Shown piece by piece: positions 9,333 through 18,026 of a DNA stretch of 64,000 nt; the stretch's first letter is position 1; each line of letters opens with the position of its first letter. Origin of the DNA: Bacteroidota bacterium (GTDB taxonomy: Bacteria; Bacteroidota; Bacteroidia; JABDFU01); NCBI GenBank assembly GCA_016183775.1, contig JACPDY010000023.1:89597-153596 (forward strand), read 5' to 3'. Position numbers and translations under genes: made by a program. The notes beneath the pieces are model-generated. The model worked only from the letters and a program-made list of their open reading frames with translations, was not told the DNA's origin and searched no databases.

Positions 9333-9546
9333 ATTTTTGAGCATGGTTTTTGTTGGCATGATAAGAGTATATCAGGGTGCCATTTCGCCTTACTTGATGC
9401 CGTCCTGCAGGTACACTCCAACCTGCTCACAGTATGGTGTGGAAGCGATAAAAAAATACGGACCTTTTAAAGGCGGGTATTTAACCTTAAAGCGGTTTTT
9501 GTCCTGCCATCCCTGGGGTGGACATGGACATGACCCTGTACCTTAA
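9313..9546 (+). CDS. yidD: Membrane protein insertion efficiency factor
   Basis: A 77-residue protein with an N-terminal amphipathic/hydrophobic helix and the YidD core [20 protein letters not shown], then [17 protein letters not shown] and [14 protein letters not shown]. The conserved cysteines (PSC, PTCS, LSC) are present. YidD aids insertion of inner-membrane proteins together with YidC. It is translationally coupled to rnpA through the 20-bp overlap, the standard arrangement. Confidence 0.95.
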   Translation: MGVLLNKFLSMVFVGMIRVYQGAISPYLMPSCRYTPTCSQYGVEAIKKYGPFKGGYLTLKRFLSCHPWGGHGHDPVP

Positions 9547-9590
9547 GAGGAATTATAAATGAAGAGTTAAGAATTGTAAATTTAAAATCT

Positions 9591-11336
9591 ATGGGTACGC
9601 TAAAAAACATTTTCAAAAAAGCAAAGTTGTGGCTGCTGATAATAGCATTGGCAGGATATGGCATCATTTCATACAGCTTTGTCGACAATTATTTCGAGGT
9701 GTCGAAGAACCTTGATATTTTTGCCACCTTATTCCGTGAACTCAATATGTATTATGTTGACGAAACGAATCCCGGGGACCTGATGAAAAAAGGCATTGAC
9801 CAGATGCTGGAATCCCTTGATCCATACACTAATTACATTCCCGAATCGGACATTGAAGACTACAGATACATGACCACCGGTCAGTATGGGGGCATTGGTG
9901 CACTTATACGTATGCATGGTGAAAAAATAATGGTGGCCGAACCATACGAAGGATACCCTGCTCAGAAATCCGACTTGCGTGCAGGTGATGTGATCATTGA
10001 AGTGAATGGGATATCAACAAAAGGAAAGAAAACAGATGAAGTAAGCAAATTGCTCAAAGGCACACCCAGCACGCCAGCCAAGATCATCCTTGAACGTGAA
10101 GGAGAGAAGAAACCCATTGAGAAAACAGTTATCCGGGAAGAGATCAAAGTAAAAAGCGTTTCCTATTCCGGAATGCTGCACGAAAACATCGGGTACATTA
10201 AACTAAGCGGGTTTACTGAAAATGCTGCCAATGAAGTAAAAGACGCGTTGACCGAACTCAAGAAAAATCCCAAATTCAAGTTCCTTGTATTTGACCTGCG
10301 CGGAAATCCCGGCGGTTTACTCAAAGAAGCCGTTGATATTGTGAGCCTGTTTGTCGACAAAGGGAACGATATTGTAAGCACAAAAGGAAAAATTAAAGAG
10401 TGGGATAAAGTACACAAAGCTGTTAACCCTCCTGTCGACACCGAAACACCCATGGCTGTGTTAATTAACCGCGGATCGGCATCGGCATCCGAAATTGTAT
10501 CGGGCGCATTGCAGGATCTGGACAGGGCGGTGATCATCGGGCAGAAAAGTTTTGGCAAAGGACTTGTTCAGCAAACCCGCCCGCTGAGCTATAACGCCCA
10601 ATTAAAAGTTACTGTCGCAAAATATTACATACCCAGCGGACGCTGCATACAAGCGCTTGACTATACTCATAAAAACGAAGATGGCAGCGTTGACAAAGTT
10701 CCGGATTCATTGATCACCGCTTTTAAAACAGTTAAGAATGGCCGCATTGTATATGATGGAGCCGGCATTGCACCCGATATCGCTCTTGAGCCTGAAAGAT
10801 ATTCAAATATCGCCGGAAGTTTACTTTCAAAATCACACGTCTTTGATTACGCAACCAAATACCGCATTGCTCATCCGGCTATTTCGAAAGCGACCGATCT
10901 TAAATTAACCGATGTTGAATATGCTGATTTTGTTGCATTCTTAAATGATAAGGAATATGATTATACAACCAAAAGCGAAAAGCTAATGGATGATTTAAAG
11001 AAAAGCGCTGAAGAAGAAAAAAATTATGAGGCCGCTAAAGCTGAGTATGAAGCGCTGAAAAACAAATTGATCCATAGTAAACAAGAAGACCTGAAAAAAC
11101 ACAAAGACGAGATAAAACAATTACTGGAAGAGGAGATCGCTTCACGTTACTACTATCAAAAAGGCCGTCTGGAAGCTTCTCTTAAAAGTGACCGTGAGGT
11201 AAGCGAAGCCATTAACGTATTGAATGATTCTGCAAAATATAAAACAATACTTACTACAGTGGAAAAACCTAAACATCCCTTTCACTTCGAAAAATTTAAA
11301 GAAAAAGAGAAAGAGAAAACTACCGGCCAAAATTAA
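9591..11336 (+). CDS. C-terminal processing peptidase, S41 family
   Basis: Periplasmic serine protease of the Ctp/Prc group. Order: a signal-anchor helix at residues 12-30, an N-terminal helical part, a PDZ domain at about 80-175 (GQYGGIGALIRM, AGDVIIEVNGIS), and the S41 catalytic core (GYIKLSGFTENAANEV, FDLRGNPGGLL). The catalytic Ser lies in RGSASASEI (residues 294-302) and the general-base Lys is K323 in SFGKG. A charged coiled-coil-like tail follows to residue 581. Members trim C-termini of periplasmic or secreted substrates; the substrate here is unknown. The leader carries the short AT words also seen in other spacers. Confidence 0.92.
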   Translation: MGTLKNIFKKAKLWLLIIALAGYGIISYSFVDNYFEVSKNLDIFATLFRELNMYYVDETNPGDLMKKGIDQMLESLDPYTNYIPESDIEDYRYMTTGQYGGIGALIRMHGEKIMVAEPYEGYPAQKSDLRAGDVIIEVNGISTKGKKTDEVSKLLKGTPSTPAKIILEREGEKKPIEKTVIREEIKVKSVSYSGMLHENIGYIKLSGFTENAANEVKDALTELKKNPKFKFLVFDLRGNPGGLLKEAVDIVSLFVDKGNDIVSTKGKIKEWDKVHKAVNPPVDTETPMAVLINRGSASASEIVSGALQDLDRAVIIGQKSFGKGLVQQTRPLSYNAQLKVTVAKYYIPSGRCIQALDYTHKNEDGSVDKVPDSLITAFKTVKNGRIVYDGAGIAPDIALEPERYSNIAGSLLSKSHVFDYATKYRIAHPAISKATDLKLTDVEYADFVAFLNDKEYDYTTKSEKLMDDLKKSAEEEKNYEAAKAEYEALKNKLIHSKQEDLKKHKDEIKQLLEEEIASRYYYQKGRLEASLKSDREVSEAINVLNDSAKYKTILTTVEKPKHPFHFEKFKEKEKEKTTGQN

Positions 11337-11362
11337 ATTGCTGCGGATTATGCATTTGCCGA

Positions 11363-11406
11363 ATTACAAATACTTATCTATATCTCACCCGGAAAGTATT
11401 TGTAAT
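11363..11406. terminator. 13-bp inverted repeat after the S41 protease gene
   Basis: ATTACAAATACTT (11363-11375) and AAGTATTTGTAAT (11394-11406) are perfect complements around an 18-nt loop. Lying between two co-oriented genes, it could end the protease transcript, although no U-run follows. An outer GCGGATTA ... TAATCCGC pair at about 11343 and 11477 frames the same region. Confidence 0.4.
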
Positions 11407-11433
11407 GACTCACAATTTATTTATTCAAAATAG

Positions 11434-11466
11434 TTGGGGGCGTAAATCTTCGATTTCGTAAATTTG
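11434..11466 (+). promoter_or_regulatory. Promoter of the SprT-like gene
   Basis: TAAATTTG (11459-11466) is an exact TAnnTTTG -7 element. TTG at 11434-11436 lies about 22 bp upstream, near the expected -33 position. The ATG is 20 nt downstream of the -7 element. Confidence 0.5.
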
Positions 11467-11486
11467 CCTTCATTCGTAATCCGCAA

Positions 11487-12137
11487 ATGTTGTCACAGTT
11501 AGAACGCAACTCATCTATTCTAAAAAAATATATTCCTGAACAGGCCGTATACCCCATTGCTCAATGGATCGTACAGTTTGATTTTAAGCTGAAGATCAAA
11601 CGGGGGCGCGCTACCAAGTATGGCGATTACAGGCAGCCAATTAAAAGTTTAAATCACCGCATCACGATTAATCACGACCTCAACAGGTACGCATTTTTAA
11701 TAACACTTGTGCACGAAATAGCTCATCTTGTTAATTGGAACAAGTATAAAAATGCAGTAAAGCCACATGGACCCGAATGGAAACAGGAGTTTAAACTACT
11801 CATGCGGCCTTTCATGTCAGAAACCATTTTTCCTTCAGATGTATTGCATGCGCTCACACGGTATATGCAAAACCCGGCGGCCTCCAGTTGCTCGGACGCC
11901 CATTTAATGCGCGCCCTTAAAAAACATGACAACAAGCCCGATGTGATATTACTTGAACAACTATCTATCAACGCTGTTTTTAAGACCTCTACTGATCGCT
12001 ATTTTATTAAGGGTGAAAAACGCAGAACCCGCTTTTTATGCAGGGAATTACGCACAAAACGCGACTATTTATTCAATGCGATGGCGGAAGTATATTCAGC
12101 AGAAAGCTCAATAAGTCAAACAGGTTATATTAAATAA
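11487..12137 (+). CDS. SprT-like zinc metalloprotease-fold protein
   Basis: A 216-residue protein with a zinc-binding helix LVHEIAHLVNW: H76, E77 and H80 form HExxH, and a later His (H94) sits in PHGPEWK, the arrangement of SprT/Spartan-like domains. No C-terminal zinc ribbon is seen. SprT-family proteins in bacteria are poorly characterised; eukaryotic relatives cut DNA-protein crosslinks. It is monocistronic, with its own promoter. The C-terminus (KTSTDRYFIKGEKRRTRFLC) is basic, compatible with nucleic-acid binding, which is inference. Confidence 0.85.
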   Translation: MLSQLERNSSILKKYIPEQAVYPIAQWIVQFDFKLKIKRGRATKYGDYRQPIKSLNHRITINHDLNRYAFLITLVHEIAHLVNWNKYKNAVKPHGPEWKQEFKLLMRPFMSETIFPSDVLHALTRYMQNPAASSCSDAHLMRALKKHDNKPDVILLEQLSINAVFKTSTDRYFIKGEKRRTRFLCRELRTKRDYLFNAMAEVYSAESSISQTGYIK

Positions 12138-12298
12138 CCTCAAAACCCGCCCCACACCGTTATCTTTTATTAAATTAGCACCTCGTTTGACAAGCTCAAT
12201 ATAACCAAACATTCGGGTTAGTTTGTAATTGGTCGATGAGGGCACGAAGGCTAAAAAAATATTTCAGATAAATTATTAACTGTTTAAAAAACTAAAAA

Positions 12299-13591
12299 AT
12301 GAGTTCAAGTGTAATGACAGAGAAGAATGACTTTAAAGTATCGAAGTTGGCTGAAAATATTGTCGGCTCTGAGATCATAAAAATTGCCGCGGAGATAAAT
12401 GCAAAAATAAAAGCCGGTGAAAAAATATATAACCTCACCATTGGTGATTTTAACTCCAAACTATTCCCCATCCCTGCCGAACTTAAAAAAGAGATCATAG
12501 CAGCCTATACCAACGATGAAACAAATTATCCGGTGGCTGAGGGGATGCCAGATCTTCGCCAGGCCGTATCAAATCTCCTTAAGATAAGGGGCGGACTTGA
12601 TTACAAACCTGACCAGATCGTGATTGCCGGTGGAGCCCGTCCGGTTATTTACGCCCTTTTCAGGACTCTTGTTGATGCCGATGATACTGTCATTTTTCCC
12701 GTCCCTTCCTGGAACAACAATCATTATACTTATCTGAATGGGGCTAAAGCTATAGAGGTAGAAACAAAACTTGAGAATAATTTTATGCCTACTGCGGCGG
12801 AGTTAAAGCCGCATATTCAAAAAGCTGCGCTGATCGCCTTGTGCTCTCCGTTAAATCCTACAGGAACTGTATTTACAAAGGAAGCACTTGAAGAAATATG
12901 CGACATGGTGTTGGCTGAGAATCATCGCAGGGGAAATGATGCCAGGCCGCTTTACATAATGTACGATCAGATCTATTGGGAACTCACTTACGGTGAAACA
13001 AAGCATTACGATCCTGTTTCATTGCGCCCTGAGATGAAGGATTACACCGTTTATGTTGATGGCATCTCCAAATCACTTTCGGCCACAGGTGTTCGCGTGG
13101 GCTGGTCCATGGGTCCTAAAAAGATCATGGACAAAATGAAATCCATTTTGACACACATTGGTGCATGGGCGCCAAAAGCGGAACAGGTTGCAACCGGAAA
13201 ATACCTTAGTGATCTTAAACAGTACGAAAACTTCCTGCATAATATCCGTAAACAACTTAATGATCGGCTGGCTGGTTTCTATAAAGGATTTCAGGACCTT
13301 AAAAAAGAAGGATTTAAAGTGAATGCAGTTGCCCCGCAGGCAGCATTATATTTAACAGTTCAGTTTGCTCTGCACGGACAAAAAACAGAAAATGGACAAA
13401 TACTTGCCTCAACCAAAGATGTTACCAGCTATATTTTAGATGAAGCAAAAGTTGCACTGGTTCCATTTTACGCGTTCGGATCAGCTGACGATTCGTCCTG
13501 GTATCGACTATCAGTTGGCACCTGTAAGTTAGAGGAAGTGGAAGTTATTATTGAAAATTTAAGATTAGCGTTAAAGAAATTGAAAAATTGA
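12299..13591 (+). CDS. Class I/II PLP-dependent aminotransferase (aspartate-aminotransferase-like)
   Basis: Fold-type I aminotransferase of 430 aa. Visible motifs: GARPVIYALFRTLVD (PLP phosphate region), PSWNNNHYTYLNG, CSPLNPTG, YDQIYWELTYG, and the Schiff-base lysine K258 in VDGISKSLSATGVRVGW; the substrate-carboxylate Arg is in SWYRLSVGTCKLEEVE. Closest in style to aspartate aminotransferases, so it probably transfers amino groups between dicarboxylic amino acids and 2-oxo acids; exact specificity cannot be read. The ATG at 12299 is used, with a second ATG five codons on. A hairpin follows the stop. Confidence 0.88.
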   Translation: MSSSVMTEKNDFKVSKLAENIVGSEIIKIAAEINAKIKAGEKIYNLTIGDFNSKLFPIPAELKKEIIAAYTNDETNYPVAEGMPDLRQAVSNLLKIRGGLDYKPDQIVIAGGARPVIYALFRTLVDADDTVIFPVPSWNNNHYTYLNGAKAIEVETKLENNFMPTAAELKPHIQKAALIALCSPLNPTGTVFTKEALEEICDMVLAENHRRGNDARPLYIMYDQIYWELTYGETKHYDPVSLRPEMKDYTVYVDGISKSLSATGVRVGWSMGPKKIMDKMKSILTHIGAWAPKAEQVATGKYLSDLKQYENFLHNIRKQLNDRLAGFYKGFQDLKKEGFKVNAVAPQAALYLTVQFALHGQKTENGQILASTKDVTSYILDEAKVALVPFYAFGSADDSSWYRLSVGTCKLEEVEVIIENLRLALKKLKN

Positions 13592-13595
13592 TACG

Positions 13596-13626
13596 TTGTT
13601 GACTTGGTAATACCCTAAGTCAACAA
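13596..13626. terminator. Hairpin after the aminotransferase gene
   Basis: TTGTTGACTT (13596-13605) pairs perfectly with AAGTCAACAA (13617-13626), and GGT/ACC extend the stem inside. It starts 5 nt after the stop codon. No U-run follows, so it may be a transcript-end stabiliser rather than a classical intrinsic terminator. The following CAATTCAGCAATTCAACAA is low-complexity. Confidence 0.5.
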
Positions 13627-13744
13627 TCCTACAATTCAGCAATTCAACAATTTAGTTATGAAATAGCCATATACCTTCGGCATACCAACCGAAAATGAAT
13701 ATGGTGTATTCCCTGTGACCTTTAAAGCTAAAAAATATATACAC

Positions 13745-14833
13745 ATGAATAATCATTATTGTATAATAATGGCGGGTGGCGTGGGGAGCCGGTTTTGGCC
13801 AATGAGCCGGACCAATCATCCCAAGCAATTCATCGATATACTGGGAACCGGCAAAACACTCCTGCAGCAGACATACGACAGGTTTCTCCGCATTTGTCCC
13901 AAAGAAAATATTTTTATTGTTACAAATACTGATTACATGAGCCTGGTGACCGAACAACTGCCGGGTATATTACCTGAAAATATTTTACCGGAACCGTCCA
14001 GGAAAAATACAGCGCCATGCATTGCTTATGCCAGTTATAAAATAGCGCAGAAAAACCCGAAGGCTGTGACCGTAGTAGCGCCGTCCGATCATCTGATCCT
14101 GAACGAGAACGCTTTTGTTGAAGCCATTAATTCCTGCTATAAAAAAGCGGCGGCGAATGATTGCCTGATGACATTGGGCATTACCCCTACCCGACCTGAT
14201 ACGGGATATGGATACATACAATTTAAAGATCCGGAAATAAAAGAACAGGACCATCACATTAAAAAAGTTAAAACGTTCACTGAAAAACCAGACCTGGAGA
14301 TGGCCAGATCGTTGCTTCAAAGCGGCGACTTCTTATGGAACTCCGGCATATTTGTCTGGAGTGTTAAAAGCATTATATCCGCTTTTGAAAACCATTCACC
14401 TGAAGTGGCAGCGACATTTGCCGAAGGAAGATCAAGCTACTTCACAAACACTGAAACAGATTTTATTAAACGTGCATATATCAACTGTAAAAATATATCC
14501 ATTGATTATGCGGTTATGGAAAAAGCGGCGAATGTCTATGTACGTGTTTCAGATATTGGCTGGTCCGATCTCGGCACCTGGGGTTCTCTGTATGAACATA
14601 TAAAGCACGATAATAACACGAATGCCGTTGTTGGTAAACAAGTGATGTTGTATGATACAAAAAACTGCATTGTGAATGTTCCGAAAGATAAATTAGTGGT
14701 ATTACAGGGCCTCGATGGATACATTGTGGTTGAATCAGATACCATCCTGCTGATATGCCGAAAGGAAGACGAACAGCAAATACGCGTTTTTGTGAATGAT
14801 GTTAAAGTAAGTAAGGGAGATAAATTCGTATGA
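13745..14833 (+). CDS. manC: Mannose-1-phosphate guanylyltransferase
   Basis: Makes GDP-mannose from mannose-1-phosphate and GTP for exopolysaccharide, LPS or glycan synthesis. The ATG at 13745 is chosen because the nucleotidyltransferase signature follows at once: CIIMAGGVGSRFWPMSRTNH then PKQF. Other motifs: NTAPCIAYASYKI, VVAPSDHLI, TRPDTGYGYIQF, KTFTEKPD and a C-terminal left-handed beta-helix start (VGKQVMLYDTKNCIVNVP). At 362 aa it lacks the phosphomannose isomerase domain of bifunctional forms. Single-gene unit. Confidence 0.92.
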   Translation: MNNHYCIIMAGGVGSRFWPMSRTNHPKQFIDILGTGKTLLQQTYDRFLRICPKENIFIVTNTDYMSLVTEQLPGILPENILPEPSRKNTAPCIAYASYKIAQKNPKAVTVVAPSDHLILNENAFVEAINSCYKKAAANDCLMTLGITPTRPDTGYGYIQFKDPEIKEQDHHIKKVKTFTEKPDLEMARSLLQSGDFLWNSGIFVWSVKSIISAFENHSPEVAATFAEGRSSYFTNTETDFIKRAYINCKNISIDYAVMEKAANVYVRVSDIGWSDLGTWGSLYEHIKHDNNTNAVVGKQVMLYDTKNCIVNVPKDKLVVLQGLDGYIVVESDTILLICRKEDEQQIRVFVNDVKVSKGDKFV

Positions 14834-14860
14834 CCAAATTAACTTCCATAAACCCCCTTA

Positions 14861-14948
14861 GTATTCGGTAATCAGTAATCGGTATTCGGTGAGATTGTTC
14901 AACTGATTACCTTTTTTACCGATAACTGATTACCGATCACCGAATACC
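14861..14948. repeat. Self-complementary word repeat (GGTATTCGGTGA / TAATCAGT) between convergent genes
   Basis: The left part has GTATTCGGTAATCAGTAATC then GGTATTCGGTGA (ending at 14892). The right part has ACTGATTACC, then ACCGATAACTGATTACCGAT and CACCGAATACC (ending at 14948). GGTATTCGGTGA and TCACCGAATACC are perfect complements, and the TAATCAGT/ACTGATTA words pair in more than one register. It fills most of the gap between manC and the convergent gene at 14953, so it may also act as a two-way terminator. Confidence 0.65.
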
Positions 14949-14952
14949 AATT

Positions 14953-15543
14953 CTACTCCACTTTCCCCTTGTACGCTCCCGAAAAATACACGTCGATCTT
15001 TGCGCCGATAATTGATTGATGAAAATTTATATCAGCGAATAAACTCCCTCCGATTCCGACATCAAATTTTATCTTTTTTATCAACTGTACGTTGGCATAT
15101 AAACCAATATCACTTACAGGTTTATCTTTCGGCTTACTTCCGGTATATTCAAAAAGCACAGAGGTAGAAAGACCACCGAAGTAAGAAAAATTTATACTCA
15201 TGCTTTCTGTTCTTTTTCCATAACAAAGATGAAACTGGTAATTATTATAATTCCCGAATTCGTCACCCGAGAGAAACAAACCTAACTGAAAATATTCTTT
15301 CGTGATATGGAAATTATAGTCAACCCCTCCCGCAAACTGGGCATTTGCAAGTTTACTGTTCTTCGCCACACCTCCTCCCGCACTCAACCAATTATTGTGT
15401 TTTCTGAAAACATTATTACCGATGATGGTATCCTGTTTCCATTCAGGCTCTTCAGAGCGCTTATTTTTTTGGGCAATAGCCGATATTGACAACAGGCAGG
15501 CCAGGCTTGTGTAAAGAATTAAATATTTCCGGTTAACTGCCAT
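14953..15543 (-). CDS. Secreted beta-barrel-like protein of unknown function
   Basis: The ATG at 15543 gives a signal peptide (MAVNRKYLILYTSLACLL then SISAIAQ); the codon three residues upstream is TTG. The 196-residue product shows alternating hydrophobic/aromatic strands (GGVDYNFHITKEYFQLGLFL, YQFHLCYGKRTESMSINFSY, IKFDVGIGGSLFADINF) like a small outer-membrane barrel. I do not recognise the family. It ends tail-to-tail with manC across the word repeat and starts 43 bp after the fumC stop side, so it may be read from the same minus-strand transcript as fumC. Confidence 0.7.
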   Translation of the reverse strand: MAVNRKYLILYTSLACLLSISAIAQKNKRSEEPEWKQDTIIGNNVFRKHNNWLSAGGGVAKNSKLANAQFAGGVDYNFHITKEYFQLGLFLSGDEFGNYNNYQFHLCYGKRTESMSINFSYFGGLSTSVLFEYTGSKPKDKPVSDIGLYANVQLIKKIKFDVGIGGSLFADINFHQSIIGAKIDVYFSGAYKGKVE

Positions 15544-15585
15544 TCCGATCAATTAGTGCACTCATTTCAGAGAGTTGAGTCAGGG

Positions 15586-16998
15586 CTACATTGAGCCTAC
15601 CATTGTTTCCGGTTTTACCCATTGAGTAAATTGTTCATCTGTCAGCAAACCAAGACCGATGGCGGCTTTGCGAAGTGAAGTTCCTTCCTTATGAGCCTTC
15701 TTGGCGATCTTTGCGGCATTTTCATAGCCAATATGTGGATTAAGGGCCGTTACCAGCATCAATGATTCTTCAAGGTGCCGCCTGATTACTTCATTATTCG
15801 GCACAATACCTATCGCGCAATTATCATTGAAAGAAACACAGGCATCTCCTATCAGCCGGGCCGATTGTAAAACATTAGCGGCTATCAATGGCTTAAACAC
15901 ATTTAATTCAAAATGTCCGGTAGCACCGCCTATTGAAACAGCCACATCATTACCCATGACCTGCGCGCAAACCATTGTTAGCGCTTCGGGCTGCGTAGGA
16001 TTTACCTTTCCGGGCATAATGGAAGAACCGGGCTCATTATCGGGTATGACAATTTCCCCAATACCACAGCGAGGGCCCGAGCTAAGCATACGTATATCAT
16101 TTGCTATCTTCATTAAAGCTACTGCCGAACGTTTTAGCGCGCCCGAAAGTTCAACCATAGCATCATGCGCCGCCAATGCTTCAAATTTATTTGGCGCTGT
16201 AACGAATGGGTAACCGGTCAACTCTGCGATCTTTTTTGCGACCAACACATCATAGCCTTTAGGCGTGTTCAGCCCTGTGCCCACAGCTGTACCCCCCAGG
16301 GCCAGCTCACACACAACTTCCAACGCATTTTTTATTGCACGGATACTGTTTGTGATCTGCTGCGCGTATCCTGAAAATTCCTGTCCTAATGTGAGCGGAG
16401 TAGCATCCATAAAATGCGTGCGTCCGATTTTTACGATACTTTTAAATTCTCCCGATTTTTTCGCAAGTGTATCGCGCAATTTTTCCATGCCCCTTATAGT
16501 AACCTCACTAACTAATTTATAAGAAGCGATGTGCATAGCAGTAGGATATGTATCATTCGATGATTGCGATTTATTTACATCATCATTGGGATGCAATACT
16601 TTTTTCTCATCGGTAAGTTTGCCGCCACTCAACACATGTGCACGATACGCGATCACTTCATTCGCATTCATATTTGACTGTGTACCTGAACCTGTTTGCC
16701 AGATCACTAATGGAAATTGGTCATCCAGCTTACCTGTAATTATTTCATCACACACTTTTCCGATCATGTCTTTTTTCTCCGCAGGCAAAACACCAAGCTC
16801 ACAGTTAGCCATAGCTGCTGCCTTTTTCAAATAGGCGAATGCATAAATGATCTCCTTAGGCATAGACGCCTCGGGACCAATCTTAAAGTTATTGCGTGAC
16901 CGTTCGGTTTGTGCGCCCCAATATTTATCGGCGGGCACTTTTACTTCGCCCATTGTATCTTTTTCGATACGGAAATTTGCTGTGGTTGTTGTTGTCAT
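15586..16998 (-). CDS. fumC: Class II fumarate hydratase
   Basis: Reversibly hydrates fumarate to L-malate in the citric acid cycle. The 470-residue protein has the lyase-1 signature [19 protein letters not shown] (about 315-333), the [19 protein letters not shown] substrate loop at about 105, [11 protein letters not shown], and [20 protein letters not shown] with the catalytic His. The C-terminus ([17 protein letters not shown]) is complete. Start: ATG at 16998; the codon two residues upstream is TTG. This is the oxygen-stable, iron-free class. Confidence 0.97.
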   Translation of the reverse strand: MTTTTTANFRIEKDTMGEVKVPADKYWGAQTERSRNNFKIGPEASMPKEIIYAFAYLKKAAAMANCELGVLPAEKKDMIGKVCDEIITGKLDDQFPLVIWQTGSGTQSNMNANEVIAYRAHVLSGGKLTDEKKVLHPNDDVNKSQSSNDTYPTAMHIASYKLVSEVTIRGMEKLRDTLAKKSGEFKSIVKIGRTHFMDATPLTLGQEFSGYAQQITNSIRAIKNALEVVCELALGGTAVGTGLNTPKGYDVLVAKKIAELTGYPFVTAPNKFEALAAHDAMVELSGALKRSAVALMKIANDIRMLSSGPRCGIGEIVIPDNEPGSSIMPGKVNPTQPEALTMVCAQVMGNDVAVSIGGATGHFELNVFKPLIAANVLQSARLIGDACVSFNDNCAIGIVPNNEVIRRHLEESLMLVTALNPHIGYENAAKIAKKAHKEGTSLRKAAIGLGLLTDEQFTQWVKPETMVGSM

Positions 16999-17031
16999 GA
17001 TCAAATAAATTGTTCTTAATGAATAAAGGTA

Positions 17032-17379
17032 TTAAATTAATGAATTGACGTTTTCAGGCGGCCGGCCTATGACAGCTTTATCACCTTTCACAATAATAGG
17101 GCGCTCAATTAAAACAGGATTTTTTGTCAGCACTTTTACCCACTCTGTTTCACTCAATTTTTTGTTCTTATATTTTGTTTTATACAGGTCTTCCTTTTTG
17201 CGAACTATCTCTTCCGCTTTCATCCCAAGTTTTTTCAGCAAGACTTTTATTTCCCTTTCATTCAATGGAGCAATTAAATATTCTATTATTTCAAAAGGAA
17301 TGCCCTTTGTATCAATTATGCTGCAGGCTTCACGGCTTATACTGCAGCGGGGGTTGTGATAGATGATTAGTTTGGCCAT
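17032..17379 (-). CDS. ArsC/Spx-family thioredoxin-fold protein (arsenate-reductase-like)
   Basis: A 115-residue ArsC-type protein: IIYHNPRCSISREACSII with the redox Cys at residue 12, a middle helical region, and the C-terminal NPVLIERPIIVKGDKAVIGR in which Arg residues contact the oxyanion in true arsenate reductases. The family includes glutaredoxin-dependent arsenate reductases and YffB-like proteins that do not reduce arsenate. No arsenic genes are nearby, so a YffB-like or general redox role is equally likely. Starts with ATG directly after the fumC unit on the same strand. Confidence 0.85.
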   Translation of the reverse strand: MAKLIIYHNPRCSISREACSIIDTKGIPFEIIEYLIAPLNEREIKVLLKKLGMKAEEIVRKKEDLYKTKYKNKKLSETEWVKVLTKNPVLIERPIIVKGDKAVIGRPPENVNSLI

Positions 17380-17417
17380 AGGCTGATTGAAATAGCTGAT
17401 CGAATCCGGAATTACAT

Positions 17418-17717
17418 TTACTTTCTTTCCCTCTTTTTAGAAAGCCTCTGCTTACAGTGCGCAATAGATAAAATGACAACTAAATTATGATCGACTACTC
17501 TGTAAACAACCACATACGGGAATTTTTTAATCAATACTTCCCCATTTTCTTTGTATTTGCGCTGATGATTTAAGGGAGATATACTTAGGTATTCAAGATA
17601 GTTAATCACATTCTCCCTGAAGCGCTGGCCAAGTCCTGCTTGCTGCCGCTCATACCACTCCGCTGCTTCAGATATATCCCGACGAGCCTCTTCTTTTACT
17701 TCTACTTTGCACTTCAC
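17418..17717 (-). CDS. RelE/ParE-superfamily toxin
   Basis: A 99-residue basic protein beginning VEVKEEARRDISEAAEWYER with GLGQRFRENVINYLEYL, then the C-terminal strand VLIKKFPYVVVYRVVDHNLV and VVILSIAHCKQ, the usual RelE/ParE layout. Such toxins cleave mRNA on the ribosome (RelE) or poison gyrase (ParE); the sequence alone does not decide which. It starts with GTG inside the antitoxin stop codon (4-bp overlap), so the pair is translationally coupled. A small module between fumC/arsC and prfB. Confidence 0.85.
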   Translation of the reverse strand: MKCKVEVKEEARRDISEAAEWYERQQAGLGQRFRENVINYLEYLSISPLNHQRKYKENGEVLIKKFPYVVVYRVVDHNLVVILSIAHCKQRLSKKRERK

Positions 17718-17956
17718 TTTTTAAGACGAGCTTTAACATGCTTATTTACTTCGTCTATCGTATAGCTTTTACTCTTACCGCTTTTGTGATTTTCCCATCT
17801 ACGATCAACTTCATCTTTTTGTTCTTCAGTTAACAGCGATGGCTCTGCTTCTACTTTTTCATATTCCTTCAGCATAGCATATACTACTTTTAAAATACGT
17901 TCATCAGCATTATCTATAATACTGTGTACTTTTTCACGGATTTTTACTGCGGTCAT
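17714..17956 (-). CDS. Addiction-module antitoxin
   Basis: The ATG at 17956 is preferred to an upstream in-frame TTG. The 80-residue product has an N-terminal helical segment (VKIREKVHSIIDNADERILK) and the C-terminal LTEEQKDEVDRRWENHKSGK followed by SKSYTIDEV, the short conserved tail of the addiction-module component family (PF09720-like) that wraps a RelE/ParE toxin. It precedes and overlaps the toxin gene, the standard order. The complex probably represses its own promoter. Confidence 0.85.
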   Translation of the reverse strand: MTAVKIREKVHSIIDNADERILKVVYAMLKEYEKVEAEPSLLTEEQKDEVDRRWENHKSGKSKSYTIDEVNKHVKARLKK

Positions 17957-18026
17957 GTTATTACTTTTTACTATTATCAAATTTACAGCTTTTTAACCAA
18001 TATTATTCAAGGCCGGTTAGTCAATT

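Noticed and set aside
10163..10558. 131-codon minus-strand frame inside the S41 protease gene
   Set aside because: A reverse-frame shadow of a clearly conserved catalytic core.
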